A DNA stretch of 48,096 nucleotides from Clostridiales bacterium (GCA_024695415.1 JAILIE010000006.1:1-48096), one strand, 5' to 3'. Shown: positions 27,257 to 35,186, counted from the stretch's first letter. The notes: a model not told the origin generated them from the sequence alone. Numbers and translations: made by a program.

Positions 27257-28684
27257 TCAGGAAACCATCTCAAGCAAGGGCTTCATCGCACCGACGGACT
27301 TGCGGAGCAGGTAAATACCATCAACCTTACCGAGGGCATCACATTCGTGTTCAAAAAGACTCCAATCGTGTTTGACCTTCAGCATTTCATCTGACTGCTT
27401 TTTCGCATAGTCACTGTATTTGGCATAACCCTCCTCACGGAAGTCAGCCTTTCCCTGCTCATTTACCCGGATCCTGACGTCTTCCGCACGGACTCTACCC
27501 CCGTTCTTCGTGTAAACTACCAGCATGGTCATCCTGTTCAGTCCGTCCTTACTCCAGGCAATCGGATTGCGGCTCAACCGGTCAGACAGGACATGACTGA
27601 CCTGCGGTTCAGTGCAGCTGCCGCAGGTTTCTTTGTTCATGCGGACAACAATGGCGCTCCAATGATTAGCACAATACTCAACAAACGCCCTGACTTTTTC
27701 CTGTCCCTTCTCCGTTGTCTGCCTGCTGAAGATCACTTCACAATAACGTTCAAAAGCCTCGTATCCATCCTCTTTACGCATGGAATCACGGATTGCTTTG
27801 GCATATCCGCTGGCTCCTTCCAAGCGCAGGAATGACCTCAATTCTTTTTCCAGGTGATATCCGTCCAGAACCAACCGTGAATGTGGAATCAGTTGCTGCA
27901 ATCCTTTAATCCAGGATCCGCCGTCCGCATGAATGTTGATTTGTTCTACATTGTCCAGATTATACCGTTCTGTCAGCACTGCCAGAACATTCTCCCTGAA
28001 GGCATCCGGTGTCATGCCGAAAGCTGCCACATGAATCGGATGGATGGTTTTATGCCGCTTGGGATTGCTGACGTCCATCCCTTCAGTAATCGTCACCAAC
28101 GGCACAATCGCCTGCCCCTTCGGTGTCAGATGAACATGGTCCTCATCCGCAAAGATATCCAGTGTTTTCGGTGCCTCTTCCACACGTTCCACGGGCATAA
28201 CAAGGTCATCCAGAGCCACCAGGCGATTATGTACCGTCTGCCGGGATATCTCTTGCTTAGTCGAATCAATCGCCTGCTGGTACGATTTCACAGTCGACAT
28301 CTGAAGAAGATCTGCCACCAGTTCCTTTGAGATCCGCTCGTAGGATTCCACACCGATTATATGATCCAGCAGATAGACAAATGACCCATCCGGCAATCTG
28401 AAATAGGTTCGTTGGTAGTTCAGTTCGCCCAGTTCTGTCAGCAAGGTCCTCGGGACATTCCTTTCCTTGACAGTGATTCCATCCTCTCTCCGGAGCGCCT
28501 TGGCTCCAGTGACAAGAGCTTCATCCATCCCCTCAAGGAACGCTGTCAGAACACTCAATACTGTCCTTGAAGCAACCGGCGTGAGCGCCTTTACTGTCTT
28601 TCCGATATCGCTCAATCCGGTTACCTTGACTGATTCGAAAATTTCCTCTACTGCTTTGAACGCAATCTGTTGTATAATCTCCAT
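27257..28684 (-). CDS. ISLre2 family transposase
   Basis: 475-aa ORF filling the element; family recognised from sequence (YQRTYFRLPDGSFVYLLDHIIGVE, INIHADGGSWIKGLQQLIPHSRLVLDGYHLEKEL). Confidence 0.93.
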   Translation of the reverse strand: MEIIQQIAFKAVEEIFESVKVTGLSDIGKTVKALTPVASRTVLSVLTAFLEGMDEALVTGAKALRREDGITVKERNVPRTLLTELGELNYQRTYFRLPDGSFVYLLDHIIGVESYERISKELVADLLQMSTVKSYQQAIDSTKQEISRQTVHNRLVALDDLVMPVERVEEAPKTLDIFADEDHVHLTPKGQAIVPLVTITEGMDVSNPKRHKTIHPIHVAAFGMTPDAFRENVLAVLTERYNLDNVEQINIHADGGSWIKGLQQLIPHSRLVLDGYHLEKELRSFLRLEGASGYAKAIRDSMRKEDGYEAFERYCEVIFSRQTTEKGQEKVRAFVEYCANHWSAIVVRMNKETCGSCTEPQVSHVLSDRLSRNPIAWSKDGLNRMTMLVVYTKNGGRVRAEDVRIRVNEQGKADFREEGYAKYSDYAKKQSDEMLKVKHDWSLFEHECDALGKVDGIYLLRKSVGAMKPLLEMVS

Positions 28685-28780
28685 GGAAGATTCCTCCCTT
28701 TGTGCTGATTTGGTTTGAGCGCTTTAATCTAACACAAATTGGAATCTTCCGTTTTATTTTGCCCCAAATCTGATGCGGCC

Positions 28781-28835
28781 GCCGGGGTTTCAGAGCCCTT
28801 GGTCGCTACGCTCCCGCGGGTTCTGAAACCCCGGC
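28781..28835. repeat. Long hairpin inside the IS upstream of transposase
   Basis: GCCGGGGTTTCAGA-N27-TCTGAAACCCCGGC, perfect 14-bp stem. Confidence 0.8.
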
Positions 28836-28961
28836 GTAACTACTCTGGCCTTTCTCCCCGCATCCTGGCATGCTTCCTCAATCTTGGCTCCTTAGTTCCC
28901 GATGCTTGCCCTTCCTCCTCCCCGCAACAAATCAATTCTCCCAGAAATACTTTACACTAAC

Positions 28962-28970
28962 GCGCGGCAT
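28962..28970. repeat. Target-site duplication (right copy) of IS
   Basis: GCGCGGCAT. Confidence 0.85.
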
Positions 28971-28983
28971 GAAACAAATAAAA

Positions 28984-29028
28984 AAACAGAGGCCGGAGGA
29001 ACGTGCTCATTTCAATTCCAGCCTCTGT
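28984..29028 (-). terminator. Terminator-like hairpin
   Basis: AACAGAGGCCGGA / TCCAGCCTCTGTT stem followed by TTTTTTTATTTG on minus. Confidence 0.6.
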
Positions 29029-29071
29029 TCCCGTTGTTTTTTCTGAACGATATTTCCCGAAAACTCTCAGG

Positions 29072-29197
29072 TTAATCGGTTTGTGCGACAGGCTCCGGGA
29101 TCGTGAATCCGACTGCGGCGCCATTGATCGTTACCTGCGCGAAATCATTTCCGCCAAATTGCCTTGCTGTGGAGAAGCAGGAACTTCCTGCTGTCTG
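29072..29197 (-). pseudogene. Possible decayed C-terminal gene fragment
   Basis: Open frame QTAGSSCFSTARQFGGNDFAQVTINGAAVGFTIPEPVAQTD* with no start codon, placed before the terminator. Confidence 0.25.
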
Positions 29198-29213
29198 TCA
29201 GGAAGCGACCCGG

Positions 29214-29369
29214 TTACTTTTTATTCACAACGCTGAGCACAGCGATCGCGATGCCGCCGACCATGACCGCGATCCAGCTCTTGGACCAGTCATTTGCGAG
29301 CATGCCCCATACGACCATTACGCCGACGGAAACCATCGAAATCACGGGAATCAGTTTTTTATTGTCCAT
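29214..29369 (-). CDS. Small membrane protein (51 aa)
   Basis: AGGAGG SD before MDNKKLIPVISMVSVGVMVVWGMLANDWSKSWIAVMVGGIAIAVLSVVNKK; two TM segments. Confidence 0.7.
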   Translation of the reverse strand: MDNKKLIPVISMVSVGVMVVWGMLANDWSKSWIAVMVGGIAIAVLSVVNKK

Positions 29370-29441
29370 TCCTGTTGCCTCCTGTGAAATTGATTTTGGG
29401 GATTTTAACATAAATTCAACCCGGAAGCGTATGCTTTCGGG

Positions 29442-29471
29442 CTGAACGGTCGTTTTACATGTCTGAACGGT
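29442..29471 (-). promoter_or_regulatory. LytTR-type binding site
   Basis: ACCGTTCAG-N12-ACCGTTCAG on minus, two identical direct repeats with 12-bp spacer. Confidence 0.75.
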
Positions 29472-29895
29472 CAGACGGTTTCGTTTTCAACATTCGCAGA
29501 TTGTCATTCATCTGCCGGACCTTCCGCTTGTATGCCAGATACTGAAGCAGCCAGATCAGGACGTATCCGACAATCATTATGGCAATGACAATCCAGAAGG
29601 CCGGGTCTTCGATTCTGAACCATCCCATGGAAAAGACCAGCACGCAATACAGGCCGATGATCAGCAGGAAATGAGTCGCTGTCGCGCGGGCAATGCTCCA
29701 TTTTTCAATATCATATACCACGGTGCTGCCCATCGCGACAGCGCCGTAAAGCCCGCCCAGAAGAATGTGCGGAAGGGCTGATTTAAGATCTTCAGATGCC
29801 CCGCAGATCAGCCCGAAGCCAATACTGATCAGCATGCCCAGGACAAAGCCGACCAGACCCAGCAATGTTGCTTTTTTCCACAGCATCTGTCTCAC
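29455..29895 (-). CDS. DUF3021 family membrane protein
   Basis: Four TM-like segments, coupled to LytTR gene by ATGA overlap. Confidence 0.82.
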   Translation of the reverse strand: MRQMLWKKATLLGLVGFVLGMLISIGFGLICGASEDLKSALPHILLGGLYGAVAMGSTVVYDIEKWSIARATATHFLLIIGLYCVLVFSMGWFRIEDPAFWIVIAIMIVGYVLIWLLQYLAYKRKVRQMNDNLRMLKTKPSDRSDM

Positions 29896-30281
29896 TCCCT
29901 TCCTGCTTCAATGCGGTCCAGTGCCTGCTGTATTGCGCGGACATACCTGCGCGCGGCCCAGGTTACGCTGCCGTCGTCAAAACGGATATAAACCGTACCG
30001 GCCGTGCTGAAATCAAAGCAGGCTATCTTCCGGATATTGGCGATTTCAAAGCGGCTGATCCGGATAAAACGGTCCGGATTCAGCTGCTGTTCCAGAAAAG
30101 ACAGGCTTTTATTGGATTCGTAAACTTCTTTTCCGGCGCAGATCCTGACTCTCCGGGCCTCCACATAGACCCGGGTGATATCCCGCTGGCTCAGGAGTTC
30201 CGTCACGTTGTCCCGCTGGCAGACAATCAGCGGATATTCGTCATTCAGGTTGTTTTCGATCGCATGGATAATATTATCCAC
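29892..30281 (-). CDS. LytTR-family DNA-binding regulator (likely 5' part frameshifted; see findings)
   Basis: KSLSFLEQQLNPDRFIRISRFEIANIRKI...AGTVYIRFDDGSVTWAARRYVRAIQQAL. Confidence 0.85.
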   Translation of the reverse strand: MDNIIHAIENNLNDEYPLIVCQRDNVTELLSQRDITRVYVEARRVRICAGKEVYESNKSLSFLEQQLNPDRFIRISRFEIANIRKIACFDFSTAGTVYIRFDDGSVTWAARRYVRAIQQALDRIEAGRE

Positions 30282-30416
30282 TTCCTGCGTTCTTCTGGCC
30301 GTACGGATCAGGATAACCGGCTCGGGACAGGATGGGATCGATCTGGATCTTGATCTCCGGGGTGTTCTTCATGCCACAACCTCTTATCCGGGGGATTATT
30401 CAAACTGAACAAGCAG

Positions 30417-30445
30417 ATTATAGCACTTTTTTCTTCGGATGTTTA
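30417..30445 (-). promoter_or_regulatory. Candidate promoter (TAAACA-N17-TATAAT) for LytTR-DUF3021
   Basis: Consensus -10 with weaker -35, 17-bp spacer. Confidence 0.45.
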
Positions 30446-30503
30446 TCCGAATGACGCTCCGGAAACCGGTTTTCGCGGAGGAAAGATCCGCGGTCCGCTT
30501 CGT

Positions 30504-31169
30504 TTATACTCCGAGCGGCAGTTCCGTGATGTCCAGCACGGAAACATTGCCTTCCAGGTCCGCGTACAGATACACAATCGCCCAGACCGCGGGATGATTG
30601 ATTTCCTGTGACCTGCACAGGACCGCGTGATTGGTCCCCGCCACGACCTGCGATCCGAGATACGCCACAGGCGTATAGCTGACGGTGATGATTCCGGTCT
30701 GATAGCTGTCCAGTCCCTGCCAGAGCATCGTGCTGATTTCTTCCGTGACCGCAGTGTCCTCCGCAACGGTCCAGCCGCCGGCCAGTCCCGGAATACCCGC
30801 GGTTTCATCGGAGGTTGTGCTGTCCTCTTCCGGTTCAATGGGCATATACATCGTGACGGTCATGTCGTTGTACTCGCCGGTGAACTGATGGGTTTCCTCA
30901 TCCCATTTCAGGGAGATGTCCTCGCCGTCCGCGGTGAGCACCAGGGTTTCCCCGTCAAATGTCCAGCTTCCTTTTTTGCTTTCATCCTCATCCATCACCT
31001 CAAAGGTGTTGTCTTCATAGATGAAAATGTTCTGTTCAGCGATTGCCGTGTCGCCAAATGCGTAGAAAAGCGTCCAGTCGCTGATCAGGAAGTTGTCCTG
31101 TTCCGCCTGTGAACAGGAAAGGCAGGCTGCCAGGATCAGGGCAAGAACCAAAGAGAGAAGTTTACGCAT
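30504..31169 (-). CDS. Exported protein with cystatin-like QVVAGTN motif
   Basis: Signal MRKLLSLVLALILAACLSCSQA; C-terminal GGWTVAEDTAVTEEISTMLWQGLDSY...VAYLGSQVVAGTNHAVLCRSQ. Confidence 0.75.
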   Translation of the reverse strand: MRKLLSLVLALILAACLSCSQAEQDNFLISDWTLFYAFGDTAIAEQNIFIYEDNTFEVMDEDESKKGSWTFDGETLVLTADGEDISLKWDEETHQFTGEYNDMTVTMYMPIEPEEDSTTSDETAGIPGLAGGWTVAEDTAVTEEISTMLWQGLDSYQTGIITVSYTPVAYLGSQVVAGTNHAVLCRSQEINHPAVWAIVYLYADLEGNVSVLDITELPLGV

Positions 31170-31242
31170 ATGAGGTCCCTTCCTTTCAGAGATTTTCAGC
31201 TTTGGTATAGCATAAATACACCGGGCGGGACAGTCTTTCTGA

Positions 31243-31272
31243 CTGAACGGTCATTTTGAACGTTCAAGCGGT
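31243..31272 (-). promoter_or_regulatory. LytTR-type binding site (second half degenerate)
   Basis: ACCGCTTGA-N12-ACCGTTCAG on minus, 74 nt upstream of the exported protein start. Confidence 0.6.
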
Positions 31273-31330
31273 TGCAGAAGCAAAGTTCCGCTTCGCATAT
31301 CCGCTGTAAATCCCGGCCGGTCCCGAATTA

Positions 31331-31365
31331 AAAACGCTTTACCCGTGTTTGGATAAAGCGCTTTG
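31331..31365 (-). terminator. Terminator of the nitroreductase gene
   Basis: AAAGCGCTTTATCC/GGGTAAAGCGTTTTTAA hairpin. Confidence 0.65.
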
Positions 31366-31428
31366 TTTTTCACTTCTCAACAGCAAGCCGGAAGGGGCTT
31401 AAGCAGGGACCGGTCAGTCCGTTTTGCT

Positions 31429-31947
31429 TCAGACGCGGTAGATCCAGTTCGCCTTGCGGGGAGCCGGCGCGTTCGGTTCGGATGCCGCGTAGCCCAGGAC
31501 GCAGTGGCCGATGCCTTCATAGTCGCCTTCAATACCCAGGGACTTCAGGATCGCCTTGCCTTCCTCGCTGTCAAACTCTTCCTTTGCCCGGTGAATCCAG
31601 CAGCTGGCGATTCCCAGGGAATGGGCGGCGTTCATCAGGTTGCCCATGACGAGGCTGCCGTCATACAGGTAAGTGCCCACGTTCCGGTCCGCCAGCACGA
31701 CAATGACCACCGGCGCGCCGTAGAAGGGATCGTTATGGGCGCCCATGACCGCGGCGTTCATTTCCGACAGGCGGTCCCGGACGGTTTTATCCGTTACGGC
31801 GATCATGACCGGGGACTGCCTGCCCATGCCGGTGGCGGCATAGGTTCCGGCCTCCAGGATCTGGTCCAGGATCTCCGCCGGGATGGGATCAGGCCTGAAG
31901 CTGCGGCAGCTGCGGCGTTCCTTCAGGGTTTTCATGGTTTCATTCAT
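31429..31947 (-). CDS. Nitroreductase family protein
   Basis: MKTLKERRSCRSFRPDPIPAEILDQILEAGTYAATGMGRQSP. Confidence 0.93.
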   Translation of the reverse strand: MNETMKTLKERRSCRSFRPDPIPAEILDQILEAGTYAATGMGRQSPVMIAVTDKTVRDRLSEMNAAVMGAHNDPFYGAPVVIVVLADRNVGTYLYDGSLVMGNLMNAAHSLGIASCWIHRAKEEFDSEEGKAILKSLGIEGDYEGIGHCVLGYAASEPNAPAPRKANWIYRV

Positions 31948-31971
31948 GGTATTCTTCTCCTTTATGATTGA

Positions 31972-32682
31972 TTACCAGGGATAGGGTTCACCTGTATAAG
32001 TAATGAAGACCGGACCGTCCTTGTCATGGCGTTTGGTCTCAAACAGATTGAGCAGTGTCTCCGCGTGCTCATACGGATCCAGCGGTGCTTCCCCCGGCCA
32101 GGTCCGCATCCAGCCGGGATGCAGGCAGAAGATGTTGATATCCGGTTCGTCCTTCAGCCAGTTGTGCAGCGTCATGGTCAGCATGTTCAGGGCCGTCTTC
32201 TCCGTGCCGTAATCCAGGTAATAGTCCCGGTAGCACTTGCCGATACTGCCGGCTTCGGAGGAAATGTTCACGATCAGCGCGCCTATGGCGCTCTTTTTCA
32301 GCAGCGGCAGGAAAGCTTTCACGACCCGGATCGGGCCGACCGCTCCGATATTGACCGCGGGGGCAATCAGATCCAGATCGAATTCAGGCAGCGGCTTGTT
32401 GGTATCCGCGGAGGCTGTGGTCGCGTTGTTGATGATCAGGTCCAGATGATCCGTCTGCTTTTCCGCTTCCCGGGCGGCGGCATTCACCGATTCCGTGGAG
32501 GAGATATCCATGGTCAGGATATGCAGACGATCCGGGTATTCTTTCTGCAGCCCTTCCAGCGCTTCGGACGGGCGGCGGACGGAGGCGAAGACGGTGTTTC
32601 CGTTCTCCAGGTAGCGCCTGACCAGATTAAATCCCAGGCCCATGGCCCGGCCGGTACCGGTAATCAGTACTGTCTGTGGCAT
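31972..32682 (-). CDS. SDR family oxidoreductase
   Basis: VLITGTGRAMGLGFNLVRRYLENGNTV, NNATT, YRDYYLDYGTEKTALN. Confidence 0.9.
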   Translation of the reverse strand: MPQTVLITGTGRAMGLGFNLVRRYLENGNTVFASVRRPSEALEGLQKEYPDRLHILTMDISSTESVNAAAREAEKQTDHLDLIINNATTASADTNKPLPEFDLDLIAPAVNIGAVGPIRVVKAFLPLLKKSAIGALIVNISSEAGSIGKCYRDYYLDYGTEKTALNMLTMTLHNWLKDEPDINIFCLHPGWMRTWPGEAPLDPYEHAETLLNLFETKRHDKDGPVFITYTGEPYPW

Positions 32683-32729
32683 ATGCGTTTCCACCTTCTT
32701 TCATGATGTACGATTCTTTCCGTAATGGC

Positions 32730-32760
32730 ATTCTACACTTTAGAGTTAACTCGAGGTCAA
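32730..32760 (-). promoter_or_regulatory. MerR-type promoter (TTGACC-N19-TAGAAT, GAGTTAACTC dyad in spacer)
   Basis: Overlong 19-bp spacer containing a palindrome. Confidence 0.65.
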
Positions 32761-32776
32761 GAATGCATTTTCAGTA

Positions 32777-32798
32777 GTCCGTGTCAACTTGTTACGGA
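32777..32798. repeat. Solo 22-bp copy of ISLre2 tip / imperfect palindrome
   Basis: GTCCGTGTCAACTTGTTACGGA matches 27228..27249 with one mismatch. Confidence 0.85.
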
Positions 32799-32991
32799 CC
32801 TCCGAAAAACGCGTATGGCACCGTTTCATACGATATGATACTATAGCATTGCCCCTGCGGACGGACCCGTGGTTCGCGTGCATCCGTATTGAGTCTGTAA
32901 GGCGCATGATGCGGCTGATGAAACGAAACCGGAATGATGGGTCCGCCCCCGTTGATGGAAAGTGTGCGATTGAAATTGAGGAGAAAACAAT

Positions 32992-34641
32992 ATGAACAAG
33001 AAAAAACTGTCTGCTGTAATGATCGTCCTGTGTGCTCTTTTTCTTGTCCGGATCAGCAACGGATCCGCTGAAAACAGCAACCTGATCAGCACCAACGGAT
33101 TCTTCGCTTTTCAGGACGGTTACGTGTATTTCGTTACCGATTACAGTTCGGGGCTCAGCAGTTATCGAAATGACGGCCGGGAGACAGGCAGCCCCCATTC
33201 ATCCGATATCTGGAGGGTTGCGGAAACGCCCGGTGCAGATGCGGAATTGCTGGTTTCCCTGCCCGCGCCTGTGATCGAAGGCGGGGTGATCCTGTCCGGT
33301 GGGTTTTACCTGATGCCTGCCGGAAATGCAGTCTATATGATTCGGGACCTGCCGATGCCAGATCGTCGGATTCATGATGTCATTACCCGGCTGGACCTCC
33401 GGTCCGGAGCGACGGAAAATATCGCGGATACGAATTCCTGCCTGTACCGGGACGGCGAATTGATTTACTTCTATTTCAATCCAAGAGGCTCTTTGAAAAA
33501 TGAAGAGAGAGGCTGGAAAATCCTGAATATGCAGACAGGCAGCCTCAGTTCCTGGACTCCGGAAGAAAACCGTGACGCCGCCGGAAGAAGAAAGTTTTTC
33601 ACTCCGAACAACGGGCGTTTTGACAGCTTGTTATATCGCGTAAACAATACCACGCAATATGTGCTTGATTTCAAAGACGGATATGTTTACTTTGCAGGTC
33701 AGGATACGGACAGTGGAATTGTCAGTATCCAGCGCCAACCGGTCGCAGGCGGGGAAAATGAAGTTCTCATCCCGGATACCAGCGTTTTTTCAAAACTGAC
33801 CTTGTTTTTTGTCCAGGACAGCATGGCTTTCCTGGCAGATGACAGCAGCCTGTCCTGCATGGATCTTCAGGCAAAAACAATTATCGATACTATATCGATC
33901 AACAGAGTTGTCGCAAGTAATCCTTACTGCCGTTTCAACGTCACCGACGGACAGGTTTATTACCTGAGGGAAGACGGCCTCTACAGGAAGACGCCGGGCA
34001 CGGAAAATGAAACCCTGCTGGTTTCGGGAAACATGGAAGACATGACCGGACTCGCCCTGGGGGAAAACTGTTTCTATATGCTGAAAAAGAACGGTCTGGT
34101 CAACAGCGTGTGGCGGATTCCGTTTACAGCGTCATCCCTGGATGAAGCAGAGGTGTTATACCGGGATCCGGACAAGCATTTCACGGAGCGGGAAGAAAAC
34201 GGCTGGAAATTCTATGAATATGAGAGCAGTGTCGTGATTTTCGACTATACGGGAAACGAAACGTACGCCATGGTTCCCGCGCAGATTCACGGAAAACCGG
34301 TCATTTCTGTCGGCCTGACCTCATACAATCCGGATCGACCCCTGCAGATGCTTTCAGTTCCGGAAGGCGTTCTTCGCCTGGGCGAATTATGCAGCAGCCG
34401 TCTGGTGAGGATTTCCCTGCCACGCTCCCTGATTCGCCTGCACGACTGGGGATACCCGAGAGTATTCCAGACCGCGGAAGGCAGTGTCATCCAGTATGCA
34501 GGCACACGGGCAGAATGGCAGGCGCTGGATGACGCATCCTGGAGTGAATATGGAGAATACTTGCCTGAAGATACCCTGTACCCGCTCGTACTTTGTTCAG
34601 ACGGCGAATGGAAAGATCCGGCCAGGGTGCCGGATAACTAG
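32992..34641 (+). CDS. Exported protein with repeat-rich (DUF5050/propeller-like) region and LRR-like C-terminus
   Basis: Signal MNKKKLSAVMIVLCALFLVRISNGSA; repeated DGYVYF/DGQVYYL motifs; C-terminal LRLGELCSSRLVRISLPRSLIRL...IQYAGTRAEWQALDD. Confidence 0.65.
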   Translation: MNKKKLSAVMIVLCALFLVRISNGSAENSNLISTNGFFAFQDGYVYFVTDYSSGLSSYRNDGRETGSPHSSDIWRVAETPGADAELLVSLPAPVIEGGVILSGGFYLMPAGNAVYMIRDLPMPDRRIHDVITRLDLRSGATENIADTNSCLYRDGELIYFYFNPRGSLKNEERGWKILNMQTGSLSSWTPEENRDAAGRRKFFTPNNGRFDSLLYRVNNTTQYVLDFKDGYVYFAGQDTDSGIVSIQRQPVAGGENEVLIPDTSVFSKLTLFFVQDSMAFLADDSSLSCMDLQAKTIIDTISINRVVASNPYCRFNVTDGQVYYLREDGLYRKTPGTENETLLVSGNMEDMTGLALGENCFYMLKKNGLVNSVWRIPFTASSLDEAEVLYRDPDKHFTEREENGWKFYEYESSVVIFDYTGNETYAMVPAQIHGKPVISVGLTSYNPDRPLQMLSVPEGVLRLGELCSSRLVRISLPRSLIRLHDWGYPRVFQTAEGSVIQYAGTRAEWQALDDASWSEYGEYLPEDTLYPLVLCSDGEWKDPARVPDN

Positions 34642-34779
34642 CTGATTGGACGAGAGGCATAGAACATACCCATCTTCCCTCCTTCCCGGAAGCGCGATGA
34701 GCCACCGGAACGCAAACACAGCGGCGGAAAAATCTACAACTGTTATCGATAAACCTGAAACCCGACAACCGGAACGACT

Positions 34780-34818
34780 GGCCCCGGAATGAGCTAATCC
34801 CGCTTTATTTCCGGGGCC
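34780..34818. terminator. Hairpin between exported-protein gene and tRNA
   Basis: GGCCCCGGAA-N19-TTCCGGGGCC. Confidence 0.45.
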
Positions 34819-35010
34819 CCGTTATTTCTCCCGTTTCTCAGCGGTATGGAACCGTCTGTTCTATCCCTTATCCCACAAAGAAATTCCCCTTGTATCATTT
34901 TATTCCTCATCATGAAGCCGTACAGGCTTCTTTTTTTCCATATTTTCCTGGCTAACAAGTTTTTGTCAAAAAGAAAACAGATCGAACTCATAAATCACGC
35001 GCAGAAAAAC

Positions 35011-35032
35011 GTTAGCCAAATGTTAGCCAAAT
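35011..35032. repeat. Tandem 11-bp direct repeat
   Basis: GTTAGCCAAAT x2, next to tRNA-Val. Confidence 0.7.
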
Positions 35033-35071
35033 ACGGTTTTTATCCTCTTTTTTGACCTTCGCGAAGGCATA

Positions 35072-35109
35072 AGAAAGCCCCGAAGCCCTTATGTTTCAAG
35101 GCTCCGGGG
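35072..35109 (-). terminator. Terminator of tRNA-Val
   Basis: GGCTTCGGGG / CCCCGGAGCC stem then CTTTCTT on minus. Confidence 0.7.
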
Positions 35110-35112
35110 TTG

Positions 35113-35186
35113 TGGGATTAGTAGGACTCGAACCTATGACCCCCACGATGTCAACGTGGTGCTCTAACCAACTGAGCTATAATCCC
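35113..35186 (-). tRNA. tRNA-Val (anticodon GAC)
   Basis: GGGATTATAGCTCAGTTGGTTAGAGCACCACGTTGACATCGTGGGGGTCATAGGTTCGAGTCCTACTAATCCCA folds as cloverleaf (one T-stem mismatch); CCA not encoded. Confidence 0.93.

Larger units (their letters stand above)
27228..28961 (-). mobile_element. ISLre2-family insertion sequence, 1734 bp, 9-bp TSD
   Basis: Transposase plus imperfect TIRs GTCCGTGTCAAGTTGTT / GTTAGTGTAAAGTATTT and flanking GCGCGGCAT duplication. Confidence 0.9.

Noticed and set aside
29003-29445. Plus-strand ORFs 29003..29236, 29103..29387 and 29164..29445
   Set aside because: Antisense to an SD-supported small membrane gene, without SDs or recognisable features.
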